DNA of 64,000 bases from JAWSVE01 sp033852115 (lineage in GTDB: Bacteria > Pseudomonadota > Gammaproteobacteria > Pseudomonadales > Cellvibrionaceae): NCBI GenBank assembly GCA_033852115.1, contig JAWSVE010000002.1, positions 248,001-312,000 of the forward strand, in the 5' to 3' direction. The notes under the pieces are model-generated. The model saw nothing but the letters and a program-made list of their open reading frames with translations, was not told where the DNA came from and searched no databases. A program made the position numbers and the translations under genes. Positions 37,899 through 46,010 of this stretch are shown piece by piece (the first letter of the stretch is position 1; the number at the start of each line of letters is the position of its first letter).

Positions 37899-37936
37899 AA
37901 TGGCCAATCGATAAGTTATCGATTGGCCATTATTTT
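37899..37936 (+). terminator. Strong terminator after peptide gene
   Basis: A 14-bp perfect stem (ATGGCCAATCGAT and its complement, plus one A-T pair) with a 5-nt loop, followed by TATTTT. It lies 22 bp after the peptide stop and 24 bp before the rhomboid start. Partial read-through here would keep peptide message far above rhomboid message. Confidence 0.8.
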
Positions 37937-37960
37937 AACTACTTTAGATTGATAGTTTAT

Positions 37961-39019
37961 ATGCCTAAAGATAAGCGAAATGATTGGCAACTTGGGTCTC
38001 TGAGGCGGCAAGGATTGAATGAACAATGGTCGCTCCTCAAAGGAAGAAAGAAATTTGATTACGAGTTCGTTGAGGACGTCCTAAAAGATTTAAAAAATTG
38101 GTCTCCATTCATGCCTATTTTAGTCGCAAAGCCAGGGGGAGATTTTTTTTTACCGCCAACTTGCCACCCTGAAATAGCTAGAAAATTGGTTAAAAATTAT
38201 AAGGCACGAGTTTTCATTGGTCTAGTGTTAACCATAGCGGCAACCATAGTTGTATTTTTCGGTGTCATGATCTCGGGCAGCCCGGTATTCCTGAAAGGGG
38301 CCGGTTTGTTTTCATTAATATCTGCTACGATTTTATGCGACTATTTGATTTCGTTCAAATCGCTATCAGTCTTAGGTGAGAGGACAATGTTTTTTTATTG
38401 GGTTGCTACGTCAGCGCCGATAAGGCGAGCTGTTGCTGGGTGGTTAATCTTCGTTATTTTTCTAGCAATTCTTCAGTTTTTACTTGAGCTTTGGTTGGGT
38501 GGTCGATTTGAGCTGATTTATCATTTTGGTGCGATGCATGAAATGGTTGCTAGAGGTGAAATATGGAGGCTTTTGATAGGACCCTTTTTTCACTCGTCGA
38601 ATTCACATTTTTTGATAAATTCCGTTTTTCTAATGATTATAGGCCCGCTCGCTTGGTCTATATATGCATATAGGTCTATTTTTATTCTTGTGGCTGGAAG
38701 TGCTATAGGTGCTTTGTGTTCTACCGTGTTAGGTAGGATGGTCGCAGATTACCCCTACGATTCGTACGCTGGGATATCACCTGGTATATTTGCTCTATTC
38801 GGATCGGTATTCATGTCAGGCATAATAAGGAAAAACCTTCTGCCTTCAGGTATTGCATTACATATCGGTTTTGTCGCAACAATATCGATTGCCGCGGCAG
38901 GGGTTTATATGCAACATGCGGCTGATGCGAGCCACTGCTCTGGTTTAGTGTTTGGGATGATTTTGTCTCTATGGCTTAATGTTCGATCAATCAACATTTT
39001 TTGGAAAAAACCTATATGA
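37961..39019 (+). CDS. Rhomboid intramembrane serine protease
   Basis: A 352-residue membrane protein. The rhomboid signatures are GEIWRLLIGPFFHSSNSHFLIN (WR and the HxxxxHxxxN motif), the catalytic Ser 273 in YAGISPGIFALFG, and the catalytic His 325 in ASHCSGLVFG. A ~75-residue soluble N-terminus and two extra hydrophobic segments precede the six-helix core. An in-frame extension to 37889 exists but would run through the terminator stem, so I start at Met 37961. It has no CXXC-type or GlyGly-CTERM partner nearby. Directly following a microcin-like peptide, it could mature the peptide, act as immunity, or be a signalling protease; all are inference. Confidence 0.85.
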   Translation: MPKDKRNDWQLGSLRRQGLNEQWSLLKGRKKFDYEFVEDVLKDLKNWSPFMPILVAKPGGDFFLPPTCHPEIARKLVKNYKARVFIGLVLTIAATIVVFFGVMISGSPVFLKGAGLFSLISATILCDYLISFKSLSVLGERTMFFYWVATSAPIRRAVAGWLIFVIFLAILQFLLELWLGGRFELIYHFGAMHEMVARGEIWRLLIGPFFHSSNSHFLINSVFLMIIGPLAWSIYAYRSIFILVAGSAIGALCSTVLGRMVADYPYDSYAGISPGIFALFGSVFMSGIIRKNLLPSGIALHIGFVATISIAAAGVYMQHAADASHCSGLVFGMILSLWLNVRSINIFWKKPI

Positions 39020-39545
39020 TAATGGGATGCTCACCATAACAGGTGACTTTTGGAATCAGCTTATCGCTTGAAACCAAAATAATTAATTGAGAGCTATGAA
39101 ATAAAAGGGCTGGATGATCTTAGCCAGAAACCAATAAATTGGATGGCTTCAGGCTTAATTGCAATTTCTATTATGATTTGCTTCGCGTTGGGGGGCGCAT
39201 GTGCTTTCTGCATACTTGAGTAAGCAGAATGATGGCAACTCGATGTGCAATCATAGGGTTGTCCCTAAAAGCTATGGAGTATCAGGCTAAAGTAAAGTTT
39301 GCAGTATTTATATTTGTCGTTGTAACCAGGCCTTTTTGATAAGATTCCTAGTTTTAAGTTGGAGGCATTTATAAAAGCAGCTCCTGAATGGCAAGAACCT
39401 ATTTGCATCCTCTCGGTAATGGGTGCTTGCTTTTAAATTAGATAGGTATGCAATAAGTCAATAACGTTTTTCTTCATTGCGAAAATGGCTGAAAAGCCAC
39501 GTTTTCTGCATTTACAAAATTTACCAAAATAAGTTATTCAACTTA
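39020..39545 (+). pseudogene. Right edge of island, probable eroded coding
   Basis: No intact gene, but traces of coding. 39084-39221 reads SYEIKGLDDLSQKPINW followed by a membrane-like stretch (LIAISIMICFALGGACAFC), without a standard start. 39229-39339 is an ATG frame of 36 residues ending AVFIFVVVTRPF. A +1 frame then continues with DKIPSFKLEAFIKAAPEWQEP to a stop near 39435. The run-on between the last two frames suggests a frameshifted small membrane protein, perhaps a lost immunity or transport gene. I do not recognise it. Confidence 0.35.
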
Positions 39546-39577
39546 TGAGGCAGTTTGTGTGTGCACAAACTGCCTCA
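39546..39577 (-). terminator. Hairpin terminator of ahcY transcript
   Basis: A 14-bp perfect stem (GAGGCAGTTTGTG with CACAAACTGCCTC, plus an outer T-A pair) around TGTG, 21 bp beyond the ahcY stop. T-rich sequence follows only after some 10 nt on the minus strand, where a second short inverted repeat lies. It also marks the right boundary of the island. Confidence 0.7.
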
Positions 39578-39597
39578 GTACATTCCTAATTAGTTTT

Positions 39598-41004
39598 TTA
39601 GTACTTATAAGACTCAGGCTTAAATGGACCTTCTACATTGACGTTAATGTATTGGGCTTGATTACCCGTCAGTTTAGTGATGACACCGCCAAAACCTTCA
39701 ACCATGTCTTGTGCTACTTCTTCGTCAAGCTTTTTAGGTAGCACTTTAACGTAGATGTTGTCTGCTTTCTCTGCTGCTGGTAGATCAGCGAACTTGGCTT
39801 CGTACAAATAAATTTGCGCGAGTACTTGGTTAGCAAACGAGCCGTCCATGATGCGTGAAGGGTGACCAGTGGCATTGCCTAGGTTAACGAGACGACCTTC
39901 AGAAAGAAGAATTAGATGATCGTTTGCAGCTTTATCGCGATAGATTTTGTGTACTTGGGGTTTAACTTCATCCCACTCGTAGTTTTCGCGCATGAACGCC
40001 GTATCGATTTCGTTATCGAAGTGACCAATGTTACAAATCACTGCACCATTTTTGAGTGTTTGGATCATCGCTGAATCACACACGTTAACGTTGCCCGTGG
40101 TAGTAACAACCAAATCAGTTGTGCTAAGAACTGCGGTATTAATATCTTCTACTTTACCAGTGTTGACACCGTCATTGTAGGGAGACACCACTTCGAAGCC
40201 ATCCATGCACGCTTGCATGGCACAGATAGGATCGATTTCGGTGACTTTTACGATCATGCCTTCTTGGCGAAGTGAAGCGGCAGAACCTTTACCTACGTCG
40301 CCGTAACCGATAACCAAGGCTTTTTTACCAGAAAGTAAGTGGTCAGTACCGCGTTTGATCGCGTCATTCAATGAGTGGCGGCAACCATATTTGTTATCGT
40401 TTTTAGATTTAGTAACTGAATCGTTCACGTTGATGGCTGGAACTTTAAGCTCGTCTTTTTCCATCATTTCTAACAAACGGTGAACGCCGGTGGTGGTTTC
40501 TTCAGAGATTCCGTGAATGTCATTCAACAAGTCTGGGTATTTAGCGTGAACCATTTCAGTTAAGTCGCCGCCATCATCCAGAATCATATTCGCATCCCAT
40601 ACTTCGCTACTTTCTTTTTCAGCGAGAATGGTTTGCTCGATACACCACAAGAATTCTTCTTCGGTTTCACCTTTCCAGGCGAACACAGGAATGCCAGCGG
40701 CTGCAATCGCGGCAGCAGCGTGATCTTGTGTAGAGAAAATGTTACATGAAGACCAACGCACCTCAGCACCAAGATCGACTAAGGTCTCGATAAGTACCGC
40801 GGTTTGAATGGTCATGTGGATACAGCCCATAATTTTTGCATCTTTTAGTGGCTGCGCATCTTTATACTTGCGACGCAAAGCCATCAATGCGGGCATTTCG
40901 CCTTCAGCGATTTCAATTTCTTTGCGGCCCCACTCAGCGAGTGAGATGTCGGCAACTTTGTAATCAGAAAAGCCTGCGGCTTGTTGAGTAGCTGGTGATG
41001 TCAT
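39598..41004 (-). CDS. ahcY: Adenosylhomocysteinase
   Basis: Splits S-adenosylhomocysteine into adenosine and homocysteine, removing the inhibitor left by methyl transfer. The 468 residues include the NAD site GYGDVGKGSA, the NVNDSVTKSKNDNKYGCRHS block with the catalytic Lys and Asp region, and the C-terminal KPESYKY, which binds NAD. It is the last gene of the ArsR-metK-(four-helix)-ahcY run. No SAH riboswitch is visible upstream. Confidence 0.98.
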   Translation of the reverse strand: MTSPATQQAAGFSDYKVADISLAEWGRKEIEIAEGEMPALMALRRKYKDAQPLKDAKIMGCIHMTIQTAVLIETLVDLGAEVRWSSCNIFSTQDHAAAAIAAAGIPVFAWKGETEEEFLWCIEQTILAEKESSEVWDANMILDDGGDLTEMVHAKYPDLLNDIHGISEETTTGVHRLLEMMEKDELKVPAINVNDSVTKSKNDNKYGCRHSLNDAIKRGTDHLLSGKKALVIGYGDVGKGSAASLRQEGMIVKVTEIDPICAMQACMDGFEVVSPYNDGVNTGKVEDINTAVLSTTDLVVTTTGNVNVCDSAMIQTLKNGAVICNIGHFDNEIDTAFMRENYEWDEVKPQVHKIYRDKAANDHLILLSEGRLVNLGNATGHPSRIMDGSFANQVLAQIYLYEAKFADLPAAEKADNIYVKVLPKKLDEEVAQDMVEGFGGVITKLTGNQAQYINVNVEGPFKPESYKY

Positions 41005-41022
41005 ATTTGACTCCGGTATTTT

Positions 41023-41506
41023 GTGAGAAGTGAGATGTAAGACGTGAGATGAAAGGGCTTACATACTGACTTCGGTTCGTGTTCTTAGCATCTGAATAAG
41101 CGCATTCAGTTTTGCATAGGTTTTAATTGGTGCTTGAATAAACTTGCTGTAGCTGTTCTACGTAGCTCAAACGATTCGAGATTTGTAACTGGGTTTCCAG
41201 TTCTACAATCGAACCTCTTGCGATTCCCAAGAAGCGCAGGAATTCTTTCGTGCTTCCACGTGCTGAACCTTCAGCGATATTAGACGGGATACTAACCGCT
41301 GCCCGTCGCATTTGAGACGTAAGACCATACTTTTCAGTTGGAGGTAACGAAGCGGTCAGTTGATAGGTTCTCGTAACCAAGTCCATCGCATCCTGCCATA
41401 CCTCTAGCTTTTCATGTTTCCGAGCAACTTTTTCCGTTTGCATAAAACTAAATCCTTTAGTTCAATAAAATCCCTTTCATCTCACATCCATCGTCTCACG
41501 TCTCCC
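41023..41506. mobile_element. Element with inverted heptamer repeats and four-helix gene
   Basis: The left end, 41023-41057, reads as heptamers GTGAGAA, GTGAGAT, GTAAGAC, GTGAGAT, GAAAGGG. The right end, 41472-41506, read on the minus strand, is GGGAGAC, GTGAGAC, GATGGAT, GTGAGAT, GAAAGGG. The inner 14 bases are identical. The unit lies 18 bp from ahcY and 9 bp from metK and encloses only the four-helix-bundle gene, so it behaves like a small inserted element. No transposase is present; the mobility is inferred. Confidence 0.55.
41123..41443 (-). CDS. Four-helix bundle protein (S23/IVS family)
   Basis: A 106-residue protein of the family first seen in 23S rRNA intervening sequences (also related to the Avd proteins of diversity-generating retroelements). 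The motifs are KLEVWQDAMDLVTRTYQLT, EKYGLTSQMRRAAVSIPSNIAEGSARGSTKEFLRFL and GSIVELETQL. The family binds nucleic acid in some cases; no function is known for free-standing copies. It is flanked by inverted heptamer repeats and splits metK from ahcY. Confidence 0.92.
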   Translation of the reverse strand: MQTEKVARKHEKLEVWQDAMDLVTRTYQLTASLPPTEKYGLTSQMRRAAVSIPSNIAEGSARGSTKEFLRFLGIARGSIVELETQLQISNRLSYVEQLQQVYSSTN

Positions 41507-41515
41507 GAAAAACCC

Positions 41516-42670
41516 CTACAGCGCGCTTTTCAACGCATCAACTTTGTCAGTTTTTTCCCAAGGGAAATCTTGATCTTCGCGACCAAAGTGACCATAGGCT
41601 GCGGTTGGCTGATAAATTGGACGCTTAAGATCAAGCATTGCGATTAAACCTTTTGGACGTAAATCAAAGTTGTCACGTACAAGTGTAGCAATGATTTCAT
41701 CGCTGACTTTGCCGGTACCAAAAGTGTTGATTGATATAGATGTTGGCTCAGAAACACCAATTGCATATGACACTTGGATTTCACATCTATCGGCAAGACC
41801 TGCGGCTACGATATTCTTGGCTACGTAACGGGTCGCGTAAGCAGCAGAGCGGTCAACTTTTGAAGGGTCTTTACCAGAGAACGCGCCACCACCGTGCCGT
41901 GCCATACCGCCATAGGTATCTACAATAATCTTGCGCCCGGTTAAACCGCAGTCGCCCACTGGACCACCAATAATAAATTGACCGGTTGGGTTAATGTGGA
42001 AAAGAGTATCTTTATGCAACCACTCGGCAGGCAATACTGGTTTAATGATTTCTTCCAATACGGCTTCGCGAATATTCTCTTGAGAAACTTCAGGGTCGTG
42101 TTGAGTTGAAAGTACGACGGCATCAATGGCAACCGGTTTCCCGTTTTCATAACGCAAAGTGACTTGGCTTTTTGCGTCGGGGCGCAACCAAGGTAATACC
42201 TTGTCTTTGCGGAGCTTTGCTTGACGCTCTACTAAACGGTGCGAGTAATAAATAGGTGCTGGCATTAATACGTCGGTTTCATTGGTCGCGTAACCGAACA
42301 TTAAACCTTGGTCGCCAGCGCCTTGATCCTTGTCGTCACCTTCGTCAACACCCATAGCGATGTCAGAAGATTGTTTGCCAATTGCATTCAATACCGCACA
42401 ACTTGCACCATCGAAACCAACATCGCTTGAGTCATAGCCAATATCTAAAATGACATCGCGGATGAGATCTTCTAGGTCAACATAGGTGGAGGTGCGAACT
42501 TCCCCGGCCACAATTGCCATGCCGGTTTTGACTAAGGTTTCTACTGCGACGCGCGCGTCGGGGTCGTCTTTTAAAATAGCATCAACAACGGCATCAGAAA
42601 TCTGATCCGCCATTTTGTCCGGGTGTCCTTCTGAAACAGATTCAGAAGTAAATACGGAATACTCTGACAT
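41516..42670 (-). CDS. metK: S-adenosylmethionine synthetase
   Basis: Makes SAM from methionine and ATP. The 384-residue protein has the N-terminal FTSESVSEGHPDKMADQISDA, GAGDQGLMFGYA, GGPVGDCGLTGRKIIVDTYGG and the ATP/phosphate block GGGAFSGKDPSKVDRSAAY. It starts 28 bp after the ArsR-methyltransferase gene with a good ribosome binding site (GGAG), so the two are probably co-transcribed. Confidence 0.98.
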   Translation of the reverse strand: MSEYSVFTSESVSEGHPDKMADQISDAVVDAILKDDPDARVAVETLVKTGMAIVAGEVRTSTYVDLEDLIRDVILDIGYDSSDVGFDGASCAVLNAIGKQSSDIAMGVDEGDDKDQGAGDQGLMFGYATNETDVLMPAPIYYSHRLVERQAKLRKDKVLPWLRPDAKSQVTLRYENGKPVAIDAVVLSTQHDPEVSQENIREAVLEEIIKPVLPAEWLHKDTLFHINPTGQFIIGGPVGDCGLTGRKIIVDTYGGMARHGGGAFSGKDPSKVDRSAAYATRYVAKNIVAAGLADRCEIQVSYAIGVSEPTSISINTFGTGKVSDEIIATLVRDNFDLRPKGLIAMLDLKRPIYQPTAAYGHFGREDQDFPWEKTDKVDALKSAL

Positions 42671-42698
42671 GGAGGTTCTCCTTAAAATAAACTTGTCA

Positions 42699-43724
42699 TT
42701 AAATTTTTAAAAAATGTCTGATTTGAATCTGGAAACCATTGCGAAGTGCAAAGAAAATACTTTGGCCTTCATTTAAACCTGCTTGCGCTGCCCACTCAGT
42801 TAAATCTTCGGGCTCAAAGCCGAGCCATAAATCGCCACAGGATTCTGTTACCCACTGTTGGTTGTGATGGCATAAATCGGTCACGATCAGCGCACCACTG
42901 TGATGAAGTAATTGTGTCGAATGTTGAAACAGTTCTGCAGGGTTGGGTACGTGGTGTAAAACCATGTTCATTACAATGCAGTCTGCTGTTAATGTTTTTT
43001 CAATAGCGACAGACGAGTCTCCCAGCACTAATTGCACATTGTCTAGGTGTTGTTGCTGGCACAACCGCTGGGCTCGATTCAACATATCCAGTGAATTATC
43101 TAGTGCTGTCACCTGGTTAAATTTCTTTGCCAATACGCTTAAAAACTCGCCTTCACCTGGGCCGATTTCTAGGCAGCTATGGGCTGTGGCGGGAACGACG
43201 CTGTTGAGAATGTCGCTGACTTGTTCTTTATATACGTCGTAACTCGCAATGAGGTCTTGTTGCTCTCGAAATTTGTTGGCGTTGGCTGCAAAAAATGCCT
43301 GAGAGTTACTAGCGCGCTCCCGTGCAACTGAGTTTAGTTGGTGTTGCACGGTCTCGCTCAGTTTGAGTTGATCGATGGTCTCAAAGAGCTGTGCGACAAA
43401 GCCGAAATGTGGGTGGTCTGTAGCTAAGTGCGATCGTCGGTAAAAAATGGAATTGCCTTCCCGCCGTGTAGCGACTAGCTCCCCTTGTGCCAACACTTTG
43501 AGGTGGTGGCTGAGGCCGGATTGTTTCAAATCAAGGATTTGGCATAACTCCAACACGCCATAAGAGCCCTGGGCAAGTACACGGAGAATCTCCAGGCGCA
43601 GAGGATCGGCAGCCGCTTTAAGCATCATGCTTAGATGGGCTGTTGGGTCGGGTTGAGCGTCGTTAATTGCTTTGCTGGGCGCTGGGGTGCTCACAGAATA
43701 TTGCCTGGGTTGATCCAAACTCAT
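42699..43724 (-). CDS. ArsR-type regulator fused to methyltransferase domain
   Basis: A 341-residue two-domain protein. Residues 30-110 form an ArsR winged helix (LKAAADPLRLEILRVLAQGSYGVLELCQILDLKQSGLSHHLKVL). Residues 150-341 form a class I SAM-dependent methyltransferase fold (CLEIGPGEGEFLSVLA, ALDNSLDML, NMVLHHVPNP). The same fusion lies next to metK and divergent from tktA in Pseudomonas, as I recall. The methyltransferase-like domain probably senses SAM or SAH to control metK/ahcY, though catalysis is possible. A 12+12-bp palindrome lies 34 bp upstream. Confidence 0.88.
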   Translation of the reverse strand: MSLDQPRQYSVSTPAPSKAINDAQPDPTAHLSMMLKAAADPLRLEILRVLAQGSYGVLELCQILDLKQSGLSHHLKVLAQGELVATRREGNSIFYRRSHLATDHPHFGFVAQLFETIDQLKLSETVQHQLNSVARERASNSQAFFAANANKFREQQDLIASYDVYKEQVSDILNSVVPATAHSCLEIGPGEGEFLSVLAKKFNQVTALDNSLDMLNRAQRLCQQQHLDNVQLVLGDSSVAIEKTLTADCIVMNMVLHHVPNPAELFQHSTQLLHHSGALIVTDLCHHNQQWVTESCGDLWLGFEPEDLTEWAAQAGLNEGQSIFFALRNGFQIQIRHFLKI

Positions 43725-43757
43725 TGCTGGTCGAAAGCGAAGTCTAGCAGAGCCGCC

Positions 43758-43787
43758 AACCTATATCAAAAAATATTGATATAGGTT
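43758..43787. promoter_or_regulatory. Palindromic operator upstream of ArsR gene
   Basis: A perfect 12-bp inverted repeat, AACCTATATCAA / TTGATATAGGTT, around 6 A/T bases. It lies 34 bp before the ArsR-methyltransferase start and about 200 bp before tktA on the other strand. The ATATCAA..TTGATAT core is the sort of site ArsR proteins bind, so autoregulation of the SAM-cycle operon is likely. Confidence 0.7.
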
Positions 43788-43984
43788 TTGTGGGCGTCAA
43801 TAGGGTGCGATCAACCCTACACCCTGCGCGGTCCGTGCTTGCACATCATAAGGCCATTAAATATCCAAAATAGCGGCTTCAGACCTTTACGCTACTGAGG
43901 CGGTAAGGGACAATACGCACCCTTTTTACTAGCCCAGATTTCACTCAGAATCGCCCAATCGCCGCTTTAGGAGTTTTGCCTGTT

Positions 43985-45976
43985 ATGCCATCTCGAAACG
44001 AACTCGCCAATGCCATCCGCGCCCTCAGTATGGATGCTGTGCAACAAGCTAACAGCGGCCACCCCGGTGCACCGATGGGGATGGCGGATATCGCTGAAGT
44101 ATTGTGGAATGATTATCTGAAGCACAACCCTACTAATCCTCATTGGCCAGATCGCGACCGCTTTATTCTGTCTAACGGTCACGGCTCGATGTTGCTCTAC
44201 TCACTGTTGCATTTGACCGGTTACGATTTGTCGATAGATGACATTAAAAACTTCCGTCAAATGGGTTCCAAAACCCCTGGTCACCCTGAGTATCACGATG
44301 TCCCCGGCGCAGAAACGACTACTGGCCCGCTAGGTCAAGGTATTGCCAACGGTGTTGGAATGGCGATTGCGGAAAAAGTCTTGGCGGCACAGTTCAACCG
44401 TCCTGGTCATACCATTGTTGATCACAACACTTATGTGTTCCTAGGTGATGGCTGTTTGATGGAGGGGATCTCTCACGAAGTGGCGTCGCTGGCTGGCACG
44501 CAAGGTCTCGGTAAGTTGATTGCCTTTTATGATGACAACGGTATTTCTATCGATGGTGAAGTGGAAGGTTGGTTTACTGATGATACGCCAGCTCGCTTTG
44601 AGAGCTATGGCTGGCAAGTGATTCGCGAAGTCGATGGTCACGACTCCAATGCCATTAAAGCGGCTATTGATGCTGGTCGTGGCAACAGCGAACAACCAAC
44701 ACTGATTTGTTGTAAGACTGTTATCGGGTTCGGTTCGCCGAATAAACAAGGCAAAGAAGAATGTCATGGTGCCCCTCTGGGTGCAGATGAAATTGCACTA
44801 GCGAAGCAAACGCTGGGTTGGCCTCATGATGCGTTTATTGTTCCGGAAGAGATCTATGCAGATTGGGATGCGAAAGCAAAAGGTGCTGAAGATGAAGGCA
44901 CCTGGCAGCAAGCGTTTGAATCTTATCGTAATGAGTATCCTGAGCTAGCAGCGGAGTTTGAGCGCCGTGTGATTCGTAACGAGTTACCAGAAGGATTTTC
45001 CGCTGCCGCTGATGCTTATATTGCAGAATGCCAGGCGGGCATGGAAAAAGTAGCCACCCGAAAAGCATCGCAAAATTGTTTGAATGCATACGGCCCGTTA
45101 TTGCCAGAACTGATTGGCGGATCGGCCGATTTGGCAGGTTCCAACCTAACCTTATGGTCCGGCGCAAAAGGTGTAAGTAAAAACGACGCATCGGGCAACT
45201 ACTTGTTTTACGGAGTACGCGAGTTTGGTATGACTGCCATCGGCAACGGCATTAGCTTGCACGGCGGTTTCGTCCACTACAACGCAACGTTCTTAGTGTT
45301 TATGGAATACGCACGCAATGCGGTACGTATGTCGGCGCTAATGCATCAACCACAAATCATGGTCTACACCCACGACTCTATCGGTTTGGGTGAAGATGGT
45401 CCTACGCATCAGCCTATTGAGCAAATTGCTAACCTCCGTAACACGCCGAACATGTTTACATGGCGTCCATGCGATTGTGTTGAATCGGCGGTAGCGTGGA
45501 AGCTAGCCATTGAATCTCAGCAGTCGCCGAGCGCGCTTATTTTGACTCGACAAGGTTTAGCTGCGCAGCCTCGTGATGAAGGTCAGGTCGCGGCAATTGC
45601 AAAAGGCGGTTACATCTTAAAAGACTGTAACGGCACACCGGATTTAATTTTTATTGCAACGGGTTCTGAAGTGGCGCTTGCTGTTGAAGCGGCAGAGCAA
45701 ATGCCAGGCAAAAACGTGCGTGTAGTATCAATGCCCTGCGCTGAACTGTTTATGCAGCAAGATGCAGCCTATCGAGAATCAGTATTGCCAAGTGCTGCGC
45801 GCGCGCGCGTCGCTATCGAAGCTGCCCATGCGGATTACTGGTACAAGTTTGTTGGTCTTGATGGTCGCGTGATTGGTATGACAAGCTTTGGTGCGTCTGC
45901 GCCCGGCGATGTACTGATGAAGCACTTCGGGTTCAGCGTCGAGAACGTCATTAACACCGCGAATGACATTCTTTAA
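43985..45976 (+). CDS. tktA: Transketolase
   Basis: TPP-dependent transfer of two-carbon units in the pentose phosphate pathway. The 663 residues contain QQANSGHPGAPMGMADIAEVLW, GPLGQGIANGVGMA, the TPP/metal motif GDGCLMEGISHE, and THDSIGLGEDGPTHQP. I start at ATG 43985, which has TAGGAG 12 bp upstream, rather than the in-frame TTG at 43976. The alternating run GCGCGCGCGCG at 45798-45808 is only a codon coincidence. epd and pgk follow in the same direction. Confidence 0.97.
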   Translation: MPSRNELANAIRALSMDAVQQANSGHPGAPMGMADIAEVLWNDYLKHNPTNPHWPDRDRFILSNGHGSMLLYSLLHLTGYDLSIDDIKNFRQMGSKTPGHPEYHDVPGAETTTGPLGQGIANGVGMAIAEKVLAAQFNRPGHTIVDHNTYVFLGDGCLMEGISHEVASLAGTQGLGKLIAFYDDNGISIDGEVEGWFTDDTPARFESYGWQVIREVDGHDSNAIKAAIDAGRGNSEQPTLICCKTVIGFGSPNKQGKEECHGAPLGADEIALAKQTLGWPHDAFIVPEEIYADWDAKAKGAEDEGTWQQAFESYRNEYPELAAEFERRVIRNELPEGFSAAADAYIAECQAGMEKVATRKASQNCLNAYGPLLPELIGGSADLAGSNLTLWSGAKGVSKNDASGNYLFYGVREFGMTAIGNGISLHGGFVHYNATFLVFMEYARNAVRMSALMHQPQIMVYTHDSIGLGEDGPTHQPIEQIANLRNTPNMFTWRPCDCVESAVAWKLAIESQQSPSALILTRQGLAAQPRDEGQVAAIAKGGYILKDCNGTPDLIFIATGSEVALAVEAAEQMPGKNVRVVSMPCAELFMQQDAAYRESVLPSAARARVAIEAAHADYWYKFVGLDGRVIGMTSFGASAPGDVLMKHFGFSVENVINTANDIL

Positions 45977-46010
45977 CTATTAAGTAAGCTTTTAGGAAAA
46001 GCGCAGAATT

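Noticed and set aside
37889..37960. N-terminal extension of the rhomboid gene
   Set aside because: It would translate through the terminator stem after the peptide gene, and residues before Met 37961 look unlike a protein terminus; 37961 is the better start.
37961..39019. Rhombosortase partner of GlyGly-CTERM proteins
   Set aside because: The protein is longer than rhombosortases, has extra N-terminal helices, and no GlyGly-CTERM protein is nearby.
27656..39019. Prophage or integrative element
   Set aside because: No integrase, phage structural genes, tRNA target or flanking direct repeats were found; the region looks like an accessory biosynthetic island only.
41005..41122. Possible SAH riboswitch before ahcY
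   Set aside because: None of the conserved SAH riboswitch core bases are visible; the space is mostly heptamer repeats and gene tail.
45798..45808. Alternating GC run in tktA
   Set aside because: It encodes ordinary Ala-Arg-Ala-Arg codons in a conserved gene; no sign of a regulatory Z-DNA function.
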